DNA of 64,000 nucleotides from Bryobacter sp964387685 (GCA_964387685.1 CAYLXK010000005.1:224187-288186), one strand, 5' to 3'; positions 26,124 to 36,103 are shown, counted from the first letter of the stretch. Notes: a model not told the origin generated them from the letters alone. A program made the numbers and translations.

Positions 26124-27419
26124 TTAGCGCTGCGAAAGCTCCAGATTAGCCAGCGCCCCGGTCACCGTTAGGATCGATACCTTTGCCCGGTCGTAAAGAT
26201 ACTGCGCATCGTAATAAGCCAGCCATTTCTCGGCTTCGAGAAACCGCGCTTCCTCCAGTTGCCGCCGGCCCGCTCGGCCCTCGTCGATTTGCGCAAGCAC
26301 CACTTCCACCTGGTCCCGCGCCACGTCGAGATCCAGCTTGGCCACGTCTTTGTTCTCCTGGTGCAATGCCAGATCCGCGTACAGCTTACGAGTATCCAGC
26401 TCAATCCGGTGCCGCGTATTGGCGATCTGCAAGCGCAACCGGGAGATATCGTTCGTGGCCTTCGCCGCACCCGCCGATGCGGCCGTACCCGGGATCACAG
26501 GAAATTTAAAGCTCGCCCCTAGCAGCGCGTTGTTGCGTGAGAAGCGGTTGAAGAAGTCGTCGTAATTATTGAAGCGGGCAAACAATCCATACTGGGCGAC
26601 CAGATCGATTTGCGGATACCACGCCGTCTTATTGGCCTGCACCTCTAAACCCTTGGCCTGCAAATCCGACAATAGCTTCTTGAGTTCTTTCGACGAATCG
26701 AGAGCCTCACGAACCGCTTCGCTCTCCACCGGCGGCGCGGGAATCGCCAGCCCCTCCGTTGCTACTGTCTCTACAATGTCGTCGCTCTCATAGCCCAGAA
26801 CAAAGGCCAGTTGACGCTGCACTTGCTCCACTTCGCTGGTCAGAATCGAGGCCCGCTGCTGGGACTTGCGCGCGTTCAGTTCCGCCCGCCGCGTTTCGAT
26901 TGGCAAGGCCCGCCCTTCCTCCAGTCTCGCCGCCACACTAGCTGAGACCGCCTCCAGACTCACAATCTGCCCACGCACCACCGTCAAATTCCGTGCCGCC
27001 CGGTCCGCGTCCAAGTACAGCTTCATCGTGCGGTCCAACGCCTCTTCCCGCCGCATCGAAATGGCGTGCCCGGCGGACTGCGCTTCCACCTTCGCCTTGG
27101 CCACCAGAAAACTCTGCGGCCGGTTATAGAGCGACTGGATCGCCTTTACCTGGAATAGCGACGGTGCGCTGCCCTCAATCGACATCGGAAAGCCATTCGT
27201 ATAGGCGAGGCCCGAGCCCATCACCAGCTTCGGCGAGAAAGGATCTCGCGCCACCCGCACGCCTTCCTGCGCGTTCATTTCGTCAAAACGCGCCATTAGG
27301 ACTTCCGGAGCTTGGCGGCGCGCTCTCTCCAGCGCTTGCGCCAGAGTCAAACGGTGGGTCTCCGCCGGCAGGCTGGCTACGCAAAGGCCAAAAACAATTA
27401 GACGACACAGGGCTCGCAT
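26124..27419 (-). CDS. TolC-family outer-membrane efflux protein
   Basis: 431 aa. Signal peptide MRALCRLIVFGLCVASLPA; then two repeats of long amphipathic helices typical of TolC (LTLAQALERARRQAPEVLMA, AYTNGFPMS, and in the second half NDISRLRLQIANTRHRIELD). It forms the outer-membrane tunnel of tripartite efflux or type I secretion systems. No adaptor or pump gene adjoins it; an orphan HlyD-type adaptor lies 27 kb away. It follows the PQQ dehydrogenase by 24 nt on the same strand and may share its transcript. Confidence 0.85.
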   Translation of the reverse strand: MRALCRLIVFGLCVASLPAETHRLTLAQALERARRQAPEVLMARFDEMNAQEGVRVARDPFSPKLVMGSGLAYTNGFPMSIEGSAPSLFQVKAIQSLYNRPQSFLVAKAKVEAQSAGHAISMRREEALDRTMKLYLDADRAARNLTVVRGQIVSLEAVSASVAARLEEGRALPIETRRAELNARKSQQRASILTSEVEQVQRQLAFVLGYESDDIVETVATEGLAIPAPPVESEAVREALDSSKELKKLLSDLQAKGLEVQANKTAWYPQIDLVAQYGLFARFNNYDDFFNRFSRNNALLGASFKFPVIPGTAASAGAAKATNDISRLRLQIANTRHRIELDTRKLYADLALHQENKDVAKLDLDVARDQVEVVLAQIDEGRAGRRQLEEARFLEAEKWLAYYDAQYLYDRAKVSILTVTGALANLELSQR

Positions 27420-27443
27420 GCCCTCAGGATGCCACGCGCAACG

Positions 27444-28643
27444 TTATCTCAGAGCACCTGTCTGCCTGGGTATCAGCTTCAGCAACTTCGTGTTGCGCCC
27501 ATCGTAAAGGACATAAAGTGCGCCCTCCGGCCCCTGCACCACATCCCGGATGCGCTCCCGCAATTCGCTCAGCAAACGCTCCTCTCCCACTACGCGATCC
27601 CCTTCCAGCGAAAGGCGGCATAGATGCGTACTGCCCAAGCCCCCAATAAACACGCTCTTGCGCCAGGCCGGAAACAATGAGCCCGTGTAGAACGTCATCC
27701 CGCCCGGCGCAATCACGGGGTCCCAGTAGTAGCGCGGCTGCTCCATTCCTTCTTTCGCGGTGATGCCGCCTGTAATCGTGCCACCGCCGTACTCGATACC
27801 GTAAGCGATCGTCGGCCAGCCATAGTCCTTGCCCTTGCGCGCAATATTCAATTCGTCGCCCCCGCGCGTGCCATGCTCGATCGTCCATAGCTCGCCTGTT
27901 TCTGGATGCAGGGCCGCACCCTGTATGTTGCGGTGCCCCAAAGACCAAATCTCCGGCCGCGCGCCCGCTTTGCCAACGAAGGGATTATCCGGGGGAACGC
28001 TCCCGTCCGGATTGATGCGCACTACCTTGCCCAGCAATCCATCCAACCGCTGCGCCTGCATTCGCCCTTCCGTAATGGACCGGTCCCCCGTCGTGACAAA
28101 GAGCGTCCCGTCGCGCGCAAACACCAGCCGGCTGCCAAAATGCAGAGTCGACTCCAACGACGGCGCCTGCCGGAAAATCACCTGCACGTTTTCCAGCGCA
28201 TTGCCGCTCAGCTTCCCCCGCCCCACCGCCGTGTGATTCGCACCGTCGTCCTTTCGTTCGGAGTAGCTCCAGTAAACCAGTTGATTGCTGGAAAACTTCG
28301 GGTCTAGCGCCAGCCCTAAGAGGCCCCCTTGCCCGCGCCCATCCACCGTCGGCAGGTTGGCCACCGGCTCGGAAATCTTGCCGTCCGGACTGACGATTCG
28401 CAGCCGCCCGGCCCGCTCCGTAACCAGCATCCTGCCGTCCGGCAAAAACGCAATCGCCCACGGATTCGAAAAGCCCTGGGCCACCGTCACAATCTCAAAT
28501 TCGACGCCCAACTTCTGCTCGGCAATCCTCGTCTGGCCGGCGAAGGCCGGCTTCTGATGCGGTGCGTTCGGCGTGCGGCTTTGCACCTGGCAACTCAAAG
28601 TCGCCACCGCGCAGCCGAGGCAAACTAATAAAGATCGGGGCAT
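27444..28643 (-). CDS. PQQ-dependent soluble sugar dehydrogenase (GSDH family)
   Basis: 399 aa. Short leader with possible lipobox (MPRSLLVCLGCAVATLSCQ). Six-bladed propeller of the GSDH family (PF07995): GFSNPWAIAFLPDGRMLVTE with RAGRLRIV, DGRGQGGLLGLALDPKF, SLGHRNIQGAALHPETGELW and WTIEHGTRGGDELN. The family oxidises aldoses in the periplasm using PQQ and calcium, passing electrons to acceptors. No PQQ synthesis genes occur in the window. Downstream by 24 nt is tolC-like. Confidence 0.88.
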   Translation of the reverse strand: MPRSLLVCLGCAVATLSCQVQSRTPNAPHQKPAFAGQTRIAEQKLGVEFEIVTVAQGFSNPWAIAFLPDGRMLVTERAGRLRIVSPDGKISEPVANLPTVDGRGQGGLLGLALDPKFSSNQLVYWSYSERKDDGANHTAVGRGKLSGNALENVQVIFRQAPSLESTLHFGSRLVFARDGTLFVTTGDRSITEGRMQAQRLDGLLGKVVRINPDGSVPPDNPFVGKAGARPEIWSLGHRNIQGAALHPETGELWTIEHGTRGGDELNIARKGKDYGWPTIAYGIEYGGGTITGGITAKEGMEQPRYYWDPVIAPGGMTFYTGSLFPAWRKSVFIGGLGSTHLCRLSLEGDRVVGEERLLSELRERIRDVVQGPEGALYVLYDGRNTKLLKLIPRQTGALR

Positions 28644-28691
28644 GCTCCTTCACCATAACGCGCTACGGCGAACGCGCTAGGTGGCATCATA

Positions 28692-29540
28692 GTGGACTTG
28701 AACGCCCACTGGCTGCTTCTCGTTCTCCCCGGTCTCATCTGGGGCGCGTCGTTCCTTTTCATCGCCGAAGCGCTCCGTGCCGTCGGCCCTAACGGCGTCG
28801 CCTTCGGACGCATTGCCATCGGATTTCTTACCCTCGCCCTTTTTCCGTCTTCCCGCACTCCCTTGCCGCGCGCGGCCTGGCCCCGCATCGCTTGGCTCGG
28901 CGTACTCTGGTTCGCTTTCCCTCTCACGCTATTTCCTTATGCCGAGCAGCGCGTCTCCTCCGCGCTCACCGGCATGCTCAACGGCTCAAATCCTCTCTTT
29001 GCCACCGTCATCGCCAGCTTCCTCACGCAATCGGTTCCAACCCGCGGCGTGTTGCTCGGCTTAGCCGTGGGCCTCGCCGGCACCGTCATGATGGCCTTCC
29101 CCGCCCTCAATGAGGGCTCCAGCAGCGCACTCGGCGTCGCCATGATCCTGGCCGCCATGGTCTCCTACGGATTCGCTCTCAGCATCGCCCGTTCCCTCCA
29201 GCAACAGTACGGCGGAGTGCCTGTCATCTGGCGCGCCCAGGCCGTGGGCATGATTCTTACCGCGCCCCTCGGCATCCCAGACGTCCTCAACGCCCATTGG
29301 ACGCTCTATCCTCTGCTCTCCCTTCTCGCCCTGGGCGCCTTTGGCACCGCCATCGCCAATGTCCTCATGGCCAAAGCCGCCGGCATCTTCGGCGCCGCCC
29401 GCGCCTCGGGCACCACCTTTCTGATCCCCGTCGTCGCCCTCGTCCTCGGTGTGGTCCTTCGCCAGGAAAGCGTCGCCGCAATCTCCGTCACGGGCGGCGC
29501 CGTCTGTCTCCTGGGCGCCTGGTTGATGAAACGTCCCTAG
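28692..29540 (+). CDS. EamA-family (DMT) transporter
   Basis: 282 aa with ten hydrophobic segments and the two-repeat layout of EamA/RhaT proteins: first repeat LVLPGLIWGASFLFIAEALR, second repeat LGVAMILAAMVSYGFALSIA. Predicted exporter of small metabolites; substrate not readable. It starts at GTG 28692 with AGGTGG about ten nt upstream. Strongly C-rich on the coding strand. The DUF1080 gene follows 17 nt later on the same strand. Confidence 0.88.
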   Translation: MDLNAHWLLLVLPGLIWGASFLFIAEALRAVGPNGVAFGRIAIGFLTLALFPSSRTPLPRAAWPRIAWLGVLWFAFPLTLFPYAEQRVSSALTGMLNGSNPLFATVIASFLTQSVPTRGVLLGLAVGLAGTVMMAFPALNEGSSSALGVAMILAAMVSYGFALSIARSLQQQYGGVPVIWRAQAVGMILTAPLGIPDVLNAHWTLYPLLSLLALGAFGTAIANVLMAKAAGIFGAARASGTTFLIPVVALVLGVVLRQESVAAISVTGGAVCLLGAWLMKRP

Positions 29541-29557
29541 CCCGCTAGACTGCTCCC

Positions 29558-30226
29558 ATGACCCGCCGCCTCTTCTGCGCCGCCACTACTTCCCTTGCCC
29601 AAACTGGATGGCAAACCCTCTTCGACGGCCACTCGCTCTCCGGTTGGCGTTGGGACCGCGACGGCGAAACAACCAACCCCAGTTGGCAGGCGCGCGACGG
29701 CCTTCTCTGCGCCACCCCCGGCCAAGGCAACCCCGTCTACCTCATCACTAACCGCACCTTCACCGACTTCGATTTGCGCTGGGAATGGAAGACCGAAAAA
29801 GGCGGCAACTCCGGTGTCAAGTACCGTATCCAGACTTGGGGCGCCAGCGCCCGCCGCCTCGAGCCCACCGGCCTCGAATATCAGATCACCGACGACGAAT
29901 TCAATAGCGATGCCCTCTCTACCCCGAAGCACGCCGCCGGCGCCATCTATGAATATGTCGCGCCCCTCAAGGCCTCACCCGCCCAGGCCGACCGTTGGCA
30001 CAGCGCCGCGATTGTAGTGCGCGGAACCCAGATCGAACATTGGCTCGACGGCGCAAAGGTAGTCGATATCGATCTCCACTCCGCGCGGGCTCGCGATCAG
30101 TTCTCACAAAGCCGGCGCGGCTCGAAAGACATGCTCCGTCTTCAGGAGAAGCGCCAGTCCCCCCTCGCCCTCCAAATTCACGACGGCGTCGTTTGCTTCC
30201 GCAACCTGCGCATTCTCCCGCTTTAG
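29558..30226 (+). CDS. DUF1080 (3-keto-disaccharide hydrolase-like) secreted protein
   Basis: 222 aa. Starts MTRRLFCAATTSLAQ, a short twin-arginine-like signal. The rest is one concanavalin-like domain of the DUF1080 family: GWQTLFDGHSLSGWRW, FDLRWEWKTEKGGNSGVKYR, LEPTGLEYQITDDE and HDGVVCFRNLRILPL. Family members bind or hydrolyse glycosides (3-keto-disaccharides). The leader is shorter than most Tat signals, so export is less certain. Stop overlaps the convergent receptor 3 stop by 4 nt. Confidence 0.85.
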   Translation: MTRRLFCAATTSLAQTGWQTLFDGHSLSGWRWDRDGETTNPSWQARDGLLCATPGQGNPVYLITNRTFTDFDLRWEWKTEKGGNSGVKYRIQTWGASARRLEPTGLEYQITDDEFNSDALSTPKHAAGAIYEYVAPLKASPAQADRWHSAAIVVRGTQIEHWLDGAKVVDIDLHSARARDQFSQSRRGSKDMLRLQEKRQSPLALQIHDGVVCFRNLRILPL

Positions 30227-33200
30227 AAGCGGATGCGCACCCGCATCTCCACCTGCCGCGGATCGAGCGTCGCTAAGCCGTAGGTGCCAAAATTCTCGTT
30301 CTGAATCTGGCCCACCTGTTGGCCGCGCGCGGTATTCGGCGCCGTGAAAATGTTACCGGTCCCGGCCGCAATCGTCCCCGTAAACTGGGCGCGATTCCAA
30401 AGATTCGTCGCCTCGGCCGAGAACGTCGCCTTAATCCGCTCCGTAATGCCGAAGTCCTTCTGCAGGCTCATGTTGTGGTTGTAGTAATTCACGCCGCGCA
30501 CGTCGTTGTAGCGCAGAGCCGAATTACCGAACCAATAAATGTCCGGTAGCGTATTGCCGTTCGGCAGGCGCACCGTCCGCCCCGAGAAGGCATCCGGGTT
30601 GTATTTCAGAAAGTTGTAGCGCCCCACGGTAATCTGGCGTCCCGAAGGCAGCGTCACCGTCCGGTCCGCCACGTTCGGCGAGTCGTACCATTTCTGCAGA
30701 TTCGCCGGCACCTCGATATCCACTCCCGGAATGCGGTCGCACAGCCCGTTCAAGGAATTGCACCCGGCAAATCCCTGTTGCGGCTGCCCGGATTGCAACG
30801 AGAGCACCGTGCCGATATTCCATCCGCCCGCGAGCGCATTCGCGAACTTATTGCCAAGATCGTATTTACGCCCCTTGCCGAACGGCAGGTTATACACCAC
30901 CGTTGCCACAAAGCGATGGGGAATGTCGTTGGTGGAGAGATTGTAAGAGTTCTTGTAGTTGCGCCGGTCAATGTTCCCGTTGGCAAAGCCTCCGTTTTCC
31001 GCGTTGTTGTTGTTCTGCAACTCGGGCACGGAAAGATCGATAGACTTCGACCACGTATAGTGCGCCGCGAAAAGCAGGCCGCTCGAATAAGAGCGCTGCA
31101 AACTCACCATGAGCGCGTTGTAAGTCGAAAACCCCGTCATCGTGCCGATCAGGTTTCCCGTAAAGAGCGGATACGGAATCACCGTGTCGCGCAGCGGGAT
31201 GTTCGGGTTGCGCAAATTCCCGTTATACAGAATCGTGCCCGTCGGGTTGTAGGGATTCGGCACTAATTGCGTCGCCGGATTATTTCCATTCGTCGCAATG
31301 TAAGTACTACGCCAGCTATCCAGTAAGTTTTGCGGCAATAACTGATCGTTATTGGCGGCCAGCCGGCCCAATAGCAGTCGCGTACCCTTCGAACCCGAGT
31401 AGCCCACGTTCAGTTGATAGTGCGAACCCAGCTTCCGCTCGATAAAGAAGTTCCATTGGTACACGCGGGAGTTCTTGAAATCGTTGCGGTCGAAGCGTGG
31501 CTCGTTTCCACCCGCGCCATAATACTGCGGCGCATCGTTATTGGCTCCAATAACGGGGATCAACGTGTTCACCTGATTAAACGGCGCCAGCAACACGGCT
31601 TGCGGCGTTGGTCCTAACTGCAACGCGTTCGGCGCGCTCAAGACCGGCGCAAAATTTTGATTCCCGTAATAATACGGGCCGCCATAGTAGCCCGTATTGG
31701 TGGGCAGAAAATTCACGCCAAAGCCCGCCCGCACCACCATCTTGTCGGTCGCGCGCCAAGCCACACCCAGGCGCGGACCAAAGTCCTTCCAGGAGGTCTT
31801 GTAGAGTCCTCGGTCTCCCGACACACCAGGAAAATACAGCCGTCCCGGCGTGCCCGCAGTTTGCGCCTCGTAGTTAAAGCTGCTCAAGCGGTTGTAGCGT
31901 TCCGTGGGCGAAGGTTGCACATCCCAGCGCAAGCCCAGATTCATCGTCAGGCGGTTGTTGACGCGCCAGTCGCTTTGGCTGTAGAGCGCAAAATACTTGG
32001 CCGAAAGCGCCATCAACACCGCGTTCTCGCCCGCCGCCACGGCCCCCGCCCCCAGCAGCGCGCTGGCCAGGCCCGACCCGCTGCGTTCGGCCGTGACATT
32101 GCCGATCGTATTCGCCGTTGGCCCGAGAATATTGCCCGTCGTGAAACCGTTGCCGTTGGTGATGTTATAGCTGCCCCGGGCGTCGGAGTAGTTCGATAGA
32201 TAGTTACGGAACTCCCCGCCCCACTTATGCGTCCAGCGGCCCGCCGTCTTCGTAATCGAGTAGACTACATTCCAATTGGTCTGGCGCTCGATCTTGGCGA
32301 GGTAAGCCGTCTGGTTCAATGGGGCAATCTGCGAAAACCCGCCCCCAAAACCGGTCACTTCCGGATAAGCTCCGGCTAATCCGATGGCCGACGCCCAAGC
32401 GTTGGGAATGCCGAATTGGCCATAGTCGATGTCGGAAAAAGTCGCCGCGCGGTTATCGGCCGCCACGCGTGTCAGGCCCACCCGGATGTCGGCTACCAGC
32501 GTCGGGCTCAGCACCCAGGTGTCGCCCACGGACGCATAATAATTCCGGTCGCCGTTCACCGCTCCGATAAAGCCGCCTTGCTGGATGTAGGCGCGCGTGC
32601 CGTCGCCCCAGCCGTTCGGTGAGGCGATGGAGGCTAGGTTTGCCCCGCCCGTAAAGTAGATCGAATGCTTGTTCAAGCGATGGTCGAAGCGGGCGTTGGT
32701 GGAATTGCGTTCAAAGGAACGCACCGCTCGATTGAAGAAATTGTTCGTGTTCAATTCCGCCACCTGCGGCGTACGATTTGGCGCCGGAAACTCGTTCACC
32801 AGCCGCCGCGTAAAGGCATTGATGCGGCTCGGGGGAATTACCGCATTCGGAAAGGCCTGCCGCTGCCATTGGTTCGTGCCGACGCTCACCACGTTGAACG
32901 GATCGAAAATCTGCACGGGCAGAAAGCTCCCGCTTACGTTGGCCCGCGTGCCGGAAAAGTCTCCGTTCCGCTCCGCGGCCGTCGGCACCGTCCGCAGGTA
33001 ATCGAGCGCGTTATTGAAACGCAAGCCTTCATACGAAACGAAGAAGAAGCTCTTGTCCTTGCCGTTATAGACCTTCGGAATCCAGATGGGTCCACCCAAA
33101 GTGGCCGAGTAGTTCTGCACCTTGAACGGTGCCCGCGTAATTCCTTGTGTATTGTTGCTGAAGCTATTGGCGTTCAACGCCTCGTTGCGCAGACGGAACT

Positions 33201-33981
33201 GCCCGGACCCGTGGAATTGGTTTGTCCCGGACTTGGTCGTAAACACCACCGTACCCTGCGACCGTCCATACTCCGCGCTCATATTGTTGATGTTGGTCTT
33301 CACCTCCTGAATGCCCTCCGTGTTGGGCAGGATCGCCACTTCGTTCCACGCCGACGCCTGGATCGACACCCCGTCCAACTGGATGTCGTTCGTAAAGGAA
33401 TTGCCGCCGTTGACGCTAAAATTGCTCAGCGCCCGCCGCCCCTCCGTTCCGATGCCGAAGCTATTGGCGTTCTGCGTCGAGTTCATCGATTGCCGCGCCA
33501 CCACCCCCTGCGTCAGCGTCGCGTAGTTCAGCGGGTTGTTGTTGATGTTCGGAATCGCTTTGATCACCTCTTCCGATACCGTGTTCACCACCCGTGAGCT
33601 CTCCGTCTGTAGCTCCAGCGATGTGCTCGTGATGGTCACGGAGGACTCCACCGCGCCCACTTCCAGCTTGATATCGACACGCACCGTCTGGTTCGTTGTC
33701 AGGTTGATCTCGGTGCGGTTGGATTGCTTAAATCCCGGCTTCTTCACGCTTACCGTATAGTTGCCGTAAGCCAAATACGGCGCGTTGAACTCACCCGCGT
33801 CGTTGGTGCTGAGATTCACGGTCGAGTTCGTCTGTACCTCTCGAACGCTGACCTCTGCGCCAGAAACGGGCGCGCCCGATTGGTCCACCACAGACCCGAC
33901 AATCGTCCCGGACCGGACTTGCGCGAAAAGCAGCGGAGCGAACAGTGCCAAAACGAGGGCGGTGTTGTTGAATCGATACAT
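30223..33981 (-). CDS. TonB-dependent receptor, Oar-like (receptor 3)
   Basis: About 1252 aa. Start at ATG 33981, preceded by AGGA six nt upstream, giving signal peptide MYRFNNTALVLALFAPLLFA; upstream in-frame starts add non-signal sequence. Regulatory-like domain at about 22-110 (GTIVGSVVDQSGAPVSGAEV), plug near 115-270 (TDIQ-type SFTNDIQLDGVSIQASAWNE, SAEYGRSQGTVVFTTKSGTN), large barrel, C-terminal VRIRF. It contains the barrel motif LNVGYSGSKGTRLLLGRL. Largest of the four receptors. Convergent with the DUF1080 gene. Substrate unknown. Confidence 0.88.
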   Translation of the reverse strand: MYRFNNTALVLALFAPLLFAQVRSGTIVGSVVDQSGAPVSGAEVSVREVQTNSTVNLSTNDAGEFNAPYLAYGNYTVSVKKPGFKQSNRTEINLTTNQTVRVDIKLEVGAVESSVTITSTSLELQTESSRVVNTVSEEVIKAIPNINNNPLNYATLTQGVVARQSMNSTQNANSFGIGTEGRRALSNFSVNGGNSFTNDIQLDGVSIQASAWNEVAILPNTEGIQEVKTNINNMSAEYGRSQGTVVFTTKSGTNQFHGSGQFRLRNEALNANSFSNNTQGITRAPFKVQNYSATLGGPIWIPKVYNGKDKSFFFVSYEGLRFNNALDYLRTVPTAAERNGDFSGTRANVSGSFLPVQIFDPFNVVSVGTNQWQRQAFPNAVIPPSRINAFTRRLVNEFPAPNRTPQVAELNTNNFFNRAVRSFERNSTNARFDHRLNKHSIYFTGGANLASIASPNGWGDGTRAYIQQGGFIGAVNGDRNYYASVGDTWVLSPTLVADIRVGLTRVAADNRAATFSDIDYGQFGIPNAWASAIGLAGAYPEVTGFGGGFSQIAPLNQTAYLAKIERQTNWNVVYSITKTAGRWTHKWGGEFRNYLSNYSDARGSYNITNGNGFTTGNILGPTANTIGNVTAERSGSGLASALLGAGAVAAGENAVLMALSAKYFALYSQSDWRVNNRLTMNLGLRWDVQPSPTERYNRLSSFNYEAQTAGTPGRLYFPGVSGDRGLYKTSWKDFGPRLGVAWRATDKMVVRAGFGVNFLPTNTGYYGGPYYYGNQNFAPVLSAPNALQLGPTPQAVLLAPFNQVNTLIPVIGANNDAPQYYGAGGNEPRFDRNDFKNSRVYQWNFFIERKLGSHYQLNVGYSGSKGTRLLLGRLAANNDQLLPQNLLDSWRSTYIATNGNNPATQLVPNPYNPTGTILYNGNLRNPNIPLRDTVIPYPLFTGNLIGTMTGFSTYNALMVSLQRSYSSGLLFAAHYTWSKSIDLSVPELQNNNNAENGGFANGNIDRRNYKNSYNLSTNDIPHRFVATVVYNLPFGKGRKYDLGNKFANALAGGWNIGTVLSLQSGQPQQGFAGCNSLNGLCDRIPGVDIEVPANLQKWYDSPNVADRTVTLPSGRQITVGRYNFLKYNPDAFSGRTVRLPNGNTLPDIYWFGNSALRYNDVRGVNYYNHNMSLQKDFGITERIKATFSAEATNLWNRAQFTGTIAAGTGNIFTAPNTARGQQVGQIQNENFGTYGLATLDPRQVEMRVRIRF

Positions 33982-34089
33982 GGAATTCCTCGCGCTCATA
34001 TTGACAGAAGATTCGCCCGGTTTCAATCCTTTCGTCACGACAAACTAACGATTTAACGATTCATAGATTTCCCTCTTCCGCTATGAAAT

Positions 34090-34666
34090 TTAGAATCGGA
34101 ACGACACCAGGAGGTCCACCTGGTTCCGGAGGCGGTTGGATTCCGAATAGCCGCCATTAAACTGCTAACGGAATTCCCGCGCAGGGTGTACTCGGGCTAA
34201 CCGATAATCCACGCCGGCCGCGGCTATCGCGCCGGTGTCGATGCGCGTCCTTTGGTGAAGCCGGGAAGTCCGCGTCGCCAAATCTCCCGATTCCCCATGG
34301 CGATCCACCTGCCGAAACCTGTCCTCGCGCCAAGACGTGTGCAACGAAAATCCCGCCCCGAGAAAGGGTCGCCAATTGGGAACGCTGCCGAGCCGCAAAT
34401 GCAAGGGTCTCCGTGCTTGGGACGCCCTGAAAAAGGCCGGAAAAGAATCTGGAGTTGCCCGTGCGTCGATAAAGCGGATTCACTTGGACCGAAAGGGGAT
34501 CCGTCAGCCGGTACCCGCCCAAAATCCCCACCGTGAACCGGCACGATTCATCCGAGGCAAAGTTTGTTCCTTTCGTGAGCGGAACGCCAGTCGGGAAACC
34601 AAACGTAAAAGGCCGATCCTGTGCCCGCAGGGATACACACAGCATGGCGAATAGCGCAATTCGCAT
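34090..34666 (-). pseudogene. Broken outer-membrane beta-barrel protein gene
   Basis: Starts with a signal peptide (MRIALFAMLCVSLRAQ) and a porin-like body (FTFGFPTGVPLTKGTN, FTVGILGGYRLTDPLSVQ). At about 34395-34410 the reading moves one frame over: it continues RLGSVPNWRPFLGAGFSL, then GVDYRLARVHPAREFR, meets TAG, and ends QFNGGYSESNRLRNQVDLL with SFRF. Total length is one base off a multiple of three, which fits one single-base frameshift plus one nonsense codon. The intact form would be a small (~190 aa) OmpA/opacity-type barrel ending in Phe. Confidence 0.75.
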
Positions 34667-34870
34667 GCCCCACTCAGTGCGGGTCGCAAGCCAAATCCGA
34701 AGCTCATCTAAATGCGCCAAGCCCCAGTCCAGGTCGTGTAAGAAGCACACGTCTGGTGTATAGTAAAGCCAACTCCCCGTACTTGAGCTCAGCGCCCGGC
34801 CCGCCTCGATCCGCCTCGGCCCTATCGCGAAATCCTATTCGAAAATTTCAATTTTTCTCAAGGAGAGCCT

Positions 34871-36031
34871 ATGTCCTCAATGGATATGCCCGTGATGCAA
34901 GGGTTTTCGCGGCGGCAGCTTATGCGTGCCACCAGCGTGATTACGGCCGGAGCGGCCCTGCCGTTCTATAACGAGTTCGCCATGGCCCAACAGGCGCAAC
35001 TTTCCCAGCAAGCCGGCGACCGCGGCATGCGCCAAAGGATGCCACCCGACGCGGTGCGTATCTCCTCCAACGAAAATCCGCTTGGCCCCTGCGCCGACGC
35101 CATCGAGGCCATCGCCAAAATCGCCAAGTTCGGCGGCCGTTATTCTCCCTTCGGCGAGCAAGGCGATTTCGTCAAGGCGGTCTGCGACGTCGACGGCGTC
35201 AAGCCCGACTACGTCGCCGCCTACGCCGGATCGAGCGACCCCCTGCACCGCGCCGTCTGCGCCTATACCTCGCCCACCAAGAGCTTCGTCATGGCAGACC
35301 CCGGCTACGAGTCCGGCGCCGGTACCGCCAAGTTCATTGGCGCCAAGGTTCACCGCGTGCCCCTTACTGCCGGCTTCGCCCACGACGTCAAGGCCATGCT
35401 CAAGGCCGACCCCAACGCCGGCGTCTATTACATCTGCAACCCCAATAACCCCTCCGGCACCCTCACCCCCCGCGAAGACATTGAGTGGCTGCTCGCCAAC
35501 AAGAACAAAGACTCCATCGTCCTGCTCGACGAAGCCTACATCCATTTCTCGGAGGCCCTCCCCGGCGCCGACCTCGTCGCCAAAGATAAAGACGTCATCG
35601 TTCTGCGCACCTTCTCGAAAGCCTTCGGCATGGCCGGCATCCGCGCCGGTACCGCCCTCGGCCGCCCAGACCTCCTCGCCAAGATGCGCCCCTACGGCAG
35701 CGGCATGTTGCCCATCACCGGTCTCGTCGCCGCCACGGCCAGCCTTCGCGCCAAAGGCCTCGTTGAGGAACGCCGCGCTATCAATAAGAAGATCCGCGAG
35801 AATGTGCTGGCCTTCCTCGAAAAGAAGCAGATTAAGTACATTCCCAGCGAGTCCAACAAGTTCCTCATGGAAGCGGGCCGCCCCGGAGCGGAACTAACCC
35901 GCGCCTTGGCTGCCGAAAAAGTCTTCATCGGCCGCACTTGGCCCGTATACCCAACCATGGTTCGCGTCACGGTAGGAACCCAGGAGGAGATGGATAAGTT
36001 CAAGGCCGCTCTCACCAAAGTGATGGCCTAA
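34871..36031 (+). CDS. Tat-tagged histidinol-phosphate-aminotransferase-like PLP enzyme
   Basis: 386 aa, start set by AAGGAGA eight nt upstream. The N-terminus has a twin-arginine signal (FSRRQLMRATSVITAGAAL, residues 12-30). The body is an aminotransferase class I/II, HisC-like: SSNENPLGPC (65-74), CNPNNPSGT (189-197), LLDEAYIHF (Asp220) and Schiff-base Lys250 in TFSKAFGMAGIRAG. HisC transfers an amino group from glutamate to imidazole-acetol phosphate; this enzyme may use another substrate since it seems exported. Single gene, followed by a strong terminator. Confidence 0.85.
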   Translation: MSSMDMPVMQGFSRRQLMRATSVITAGAALPFYNEFAMAQQAQLSQQAGDRGMRQRMPPDAVRISSNENPLGPCADAIEAIAKIAKFGGRYSPFGEQGDFVKAVCDVDGVKPDYVAAYAGSSDPLHRAVCAYTSPTKSFVMADPGYESGAGTAKFIGAKVHRVPLTAGFAHDVKAMLKADPNAGVYYICNPNNPSGTLTPREDIEWLLANKNKDSIVLLDEAYIHFSEALPGADLVAKDKDVIVLRTFSKAFGMAGIRAGTALGRPDLLAKMRPYGSGMLPITGLVAATASLRAKGLVEERRAINKKIRENVLAFLEKKQIKYIPSESNKFLMEAGRPGAELTRALAAEKVFIGRTWPVYPTMVRVTVGTQEEMDKFKAALTKVMA

Positions 36032-36062
36032 ACCGTTAGCGTTTCCTGTCTGCACAATCCAG

Positions 36063-36103
36063 AGCGCCGCGCCGGCCCCCACCCCCGCGGCGCTTTTTCT
36101 TTT
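36063..36103 (+). terminator. Intrinsic terminator after the aminotransferase gene
   Basis: AGCGCCGC pairs perfectly with GCGGCGCT (8 bp, 16-nt loop), followed by a ten-base T-rich tract, TTTTTCTTTT. Lies 32 nt after the stop codon and 25 nt before the convergent histidine kinase end. Confidence 0.9.

Noticed and set aside
32665..33597. 310-codon plus-strand frame opposite receptor 3
   Set aside because: Same type of GC-driven antisense shadow; no start context and low-complexity composition.
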